Shown: piece by piece, positions 5,356-6,776 of the stretch
How positions within the stretch are numbered: the first letter of the stretch is position 1
How the letters are laid out: each line of letters opens with the position of its first letter
Source of the DNA: an uncultured Bacilli bacterium
GTDB lineage: Bacteria > Bacillota_I > Bacilli_A > RF39 > UBA660
Length of the DNA stretch: 6,776 bases
Direction of reading: 5' to 3'
Assembly (NCBI GenBank): GCA_947630415.1
Contig: CANRHM010000070.1
Span: forward strand, 1-6,776
Position numbers and translations under genes: made by a program
Notes under the pieces: model-generated
Seen by the model: only the letters and a program-made list of their open reading frames with translations
Database searches by the model: none
Told to the model about the DNA's origin: nothing

Positions 5356-6776
5356 ATGAAAAAGAATAGAAGTAAAAGAGATATTATTGCCTTATGTCTA
5401 TTTGTTTTAAGTTTAGTCTTAATTGCAACAGGAACCACTTTTGCCTTTTTTACTTATTCAAAAGAAGGACAAACGGAAAATAAATTGGAATCAGGAACTT
5501 TAACTTTTGTTTATGATGAAAATAGAAAAGAGAAAAATGGAGTAAGTCTAACCAATGCATTTCCAAAAAGTGATACCGCTGGAAAGACACAAATGGATAC
5601 AGGCTTTTTTGAATTTCAAGTAAAATCGGAAGCAAGAGGAGCAACTATTAATTATGAAATCTATTTAACAAAAGATGAAAGTTCTACTTTTCCAGAATAT
5701 ACAATCAAAACTTATTTAACAGAAATAACTGAGGAAGGAAATGAAACAGAAATTCAAAATACATATACAAATAAAGCTGTAAATCTTTATAGTGATCTAG
5801 GGAAAAGTGCCGTTCCATCTATATTGGATAAAGATATCGTAGGAAAAACGTTATATCAAGGAACAGTAAGTGAACAGGAAATAACAAAGACATTTAGATT
5901 TAGAATGTGGATTGATGAAGAAGCGAATCAAGTAAGAGGAGGACAATGGATTCACAATTATAAGACTTTCTCAGTAAAAGTAAATGTGTATGCTCAAAAT
6001 AGTGATATAGATGATCCTACTGAACCAGCTAAAATCTGTAATGATAGTAATGTAAATGAACCAAAGCTAGTGGATGGAATGATTCCTGTATATTACGACT
6101 ATGAAGCAGCAACTTGGAAGAAAGCAAATGCAAAATCATCAGATTGGTACAATTATTGTAATCAAGAATGGGCTAATGCTGTAACGATTGGATTAGATGT
6201 AGATGGAAGTGATAAAAAAAGAAAAGAATATCAACAAGCAGCACCAGGAACAACAATTGATATGCAATACATCAATACCATGTGGGTCTGGATTCCAAGA
6301 TATGAATATGATTATCAATCATTACAAAAATTAGGATCAACACCTGGAGAAATAGATATCAAATTTATTGATACAACAAAAACAAGTTTAACAGAAACAG
6401 ATAACTATAAAGTCCATCCAGCCTTTACATTTGGAGAAGAAGAATTAGAAGGATTTTGGTATGGAAAGTTTGAAACTAGTTCCAAAACAGAATGTACAGC
6501 AACAAATTATTCGGTAAATACTGACTGTGATTTAGATACCTTTATTCCAGAAATAAAACCAGGAGTAACCTCATGGAGAGGAATAAGAGTATCAACAGCA
6601 TTCACCATATCTAGAAATATAGAAACTTATGCAAATGAATATGGATTTAAGGATGAAGAAATAGATACGCATATGAGTAAGAATAGTGAATGGGGAGCAG
6701 TAGCCTATCTATCTCAAAGTAAGTATGGAAAATATGGAAACGATGGGGAAGAAGTATATATCAATAACTGTTCTCA
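5356..6776 (+). CDS. Large exported surface protein: TasA/SipW-type leader plus FGE/C-type-lectin-like domain (3' partial)
   Basis: The frame is open from ATG 5356 to the right edge (473 residues, no stop), with AAGGAG at 5341-5346 nine bases upstream. Residues 1-30 are a basic, hydrophobic leader. Predicted cleavage is after GTTFA (26-30), followed by FFTYSKEGQTENKLESGTL. This resembles the SipW-dependent leader and N-terminus of TasA/camelysin-type proteins. A probably beta-rich domain follows to about 213, then a short linker (SDIDDPTEPAKIC). The second part has PKLVDGMIPVYYDY (236-249), WYNYCNQEWANAVTI (264-278), MWVWIPRYEYDY (309-320), EGFWYGKFETS (365-375) and SEWGAVAYLSQSKYG (445-459). 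These motifs recall repeat-domain surface proteins of gut Bacillota related to the formylglycine-enzyme fold. Cysteines at 228, 268, 380, 390 and 472 may form disulfides. The next expected segment, SGGAYEYVMG onward, is what opens the partial gene at position 1, hence paralogy. Codon use here is ordinary A/T-rich; any variable 3' end lies outside the window. The ligand is unknown. Confidence 0.82.
   Translation, partial: MKKNRSKRDIIALCLFVLSLVLIATGTTFAFFTYSKEGQTENKLESGTLTFVYDENRKEKNGVSLTNAFPKSDTAGKTQMDTGFFEFQVKSEARGATINYEIYLTKDESSTFPEYTIKTYLTEITEEGNETEIQNTYTNKAVNLYSDLGKSAVPSILDKDIVGKTLYQGTVSEQEITKTFRFRMWIDEEANQVRGGQWIHNYKTFSVKVNVYAQNSDIDDPTEPAKICNDSNVNEPKLVDGMIPVYYDYEAATWKKANAKSSDWYNYCNQEWANAVTIGLDVDGSDKKRKEYQQAAPGTTIDMQYINTMWVWIPRYEYDYQSLQKLGSTPGEIDIKFIDTTKTSLTETDNYKVHPAFTFGEEELEGFWYGKFETSSKTECTATNYSVNTDCDLDTFIPEIKPGVTSWRGIRVSTAFTISRNIETYANEYGFKDEEIDTHMSKNSEWGAVAYLSQSKYGKYGNDGEEVYINNCS

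Noticed and set aside
5450..5644. 64-codon minus-strand open frame inside the right-hand surface gene
   Set aside because: Antisense to a long continuous coding frame with clear motifs; its hydrophobic look comes from reading A/G-rich codons backwards.
1..6776. CRISPR array, insertion sequence, tRNA, rRNA or DGR reverse transcriptase
   Set aside because: I looked for regularly spaced repeats, transposase or reverse transcriptase motifs, and tRNA cloverleaf signatures and saw none in the window.

Overview
The window looks like a host-associated, low-GC Bacillota genome (class Bacilli or a close uncultured relative). Genes are A/T-rich, Shine-Dalgarno sites are strong, and the Bacillus-type proteins YlbJ and YlbL are present. 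TGA serves as a stop codon (2376-2378), so the Mycoplasma code is not in use. The taxonomic placement is inference, because no rRNA or tRNA is present.

Layout: (1) 1-416, the C-terminal end of a large surface protein, entering from the left. Its last ~130 bases switch abruptly from 39% to 66% GC and lose adenine, as in a variable region of a diversity-generating retroelement (DGR). (2) 426-457, a terminator hairpin shared with the convergent neighbour. (3) 432-2950, a type IV pilus / type II secretion-like block: a PilB/GspE ATPase on the minus strand, divergent from two overlapping prepilin-like genes on the plus strand. (4) 2947-4970, a divergent ylbJ-like membrane protein and ylbL-like Lon/PDZ membrane protease. 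These are near neighbours in Bacillus subtilis too. (5) 4969-5355, a second shared terminator, a small XRE-family regulator, and a promoter region with an imperfect palindrome that could be its operator. (6) 5356-6776, the N-terminal 473 residues of a large surface protein with a TasA/SipW-type leader and the start of a formylglycine-enzyme-like / C-type-lectin-like domain. It runs off the right edge.

The two edge genes appear to be paralogues. The right one stops just before the stretch at which the left one begins, so together they outline one complete architecture: exported leader, beta-rich domain, WVWIPRYEY-type domain, SGGAYEYVMG segment, and GC-rich hypervariable-looking end. The most interesting hypothesis is a family of diversified surface ligand binders placed around pilus export genes, one copy having its own small regulator. 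No reverse transcriptase or template repeat lies in this window, so the DGR part rests on composition, codon use and domain position alone. There is no gene-free stretch above 300 bases; the longest gap (5209-5355) is regulatory.
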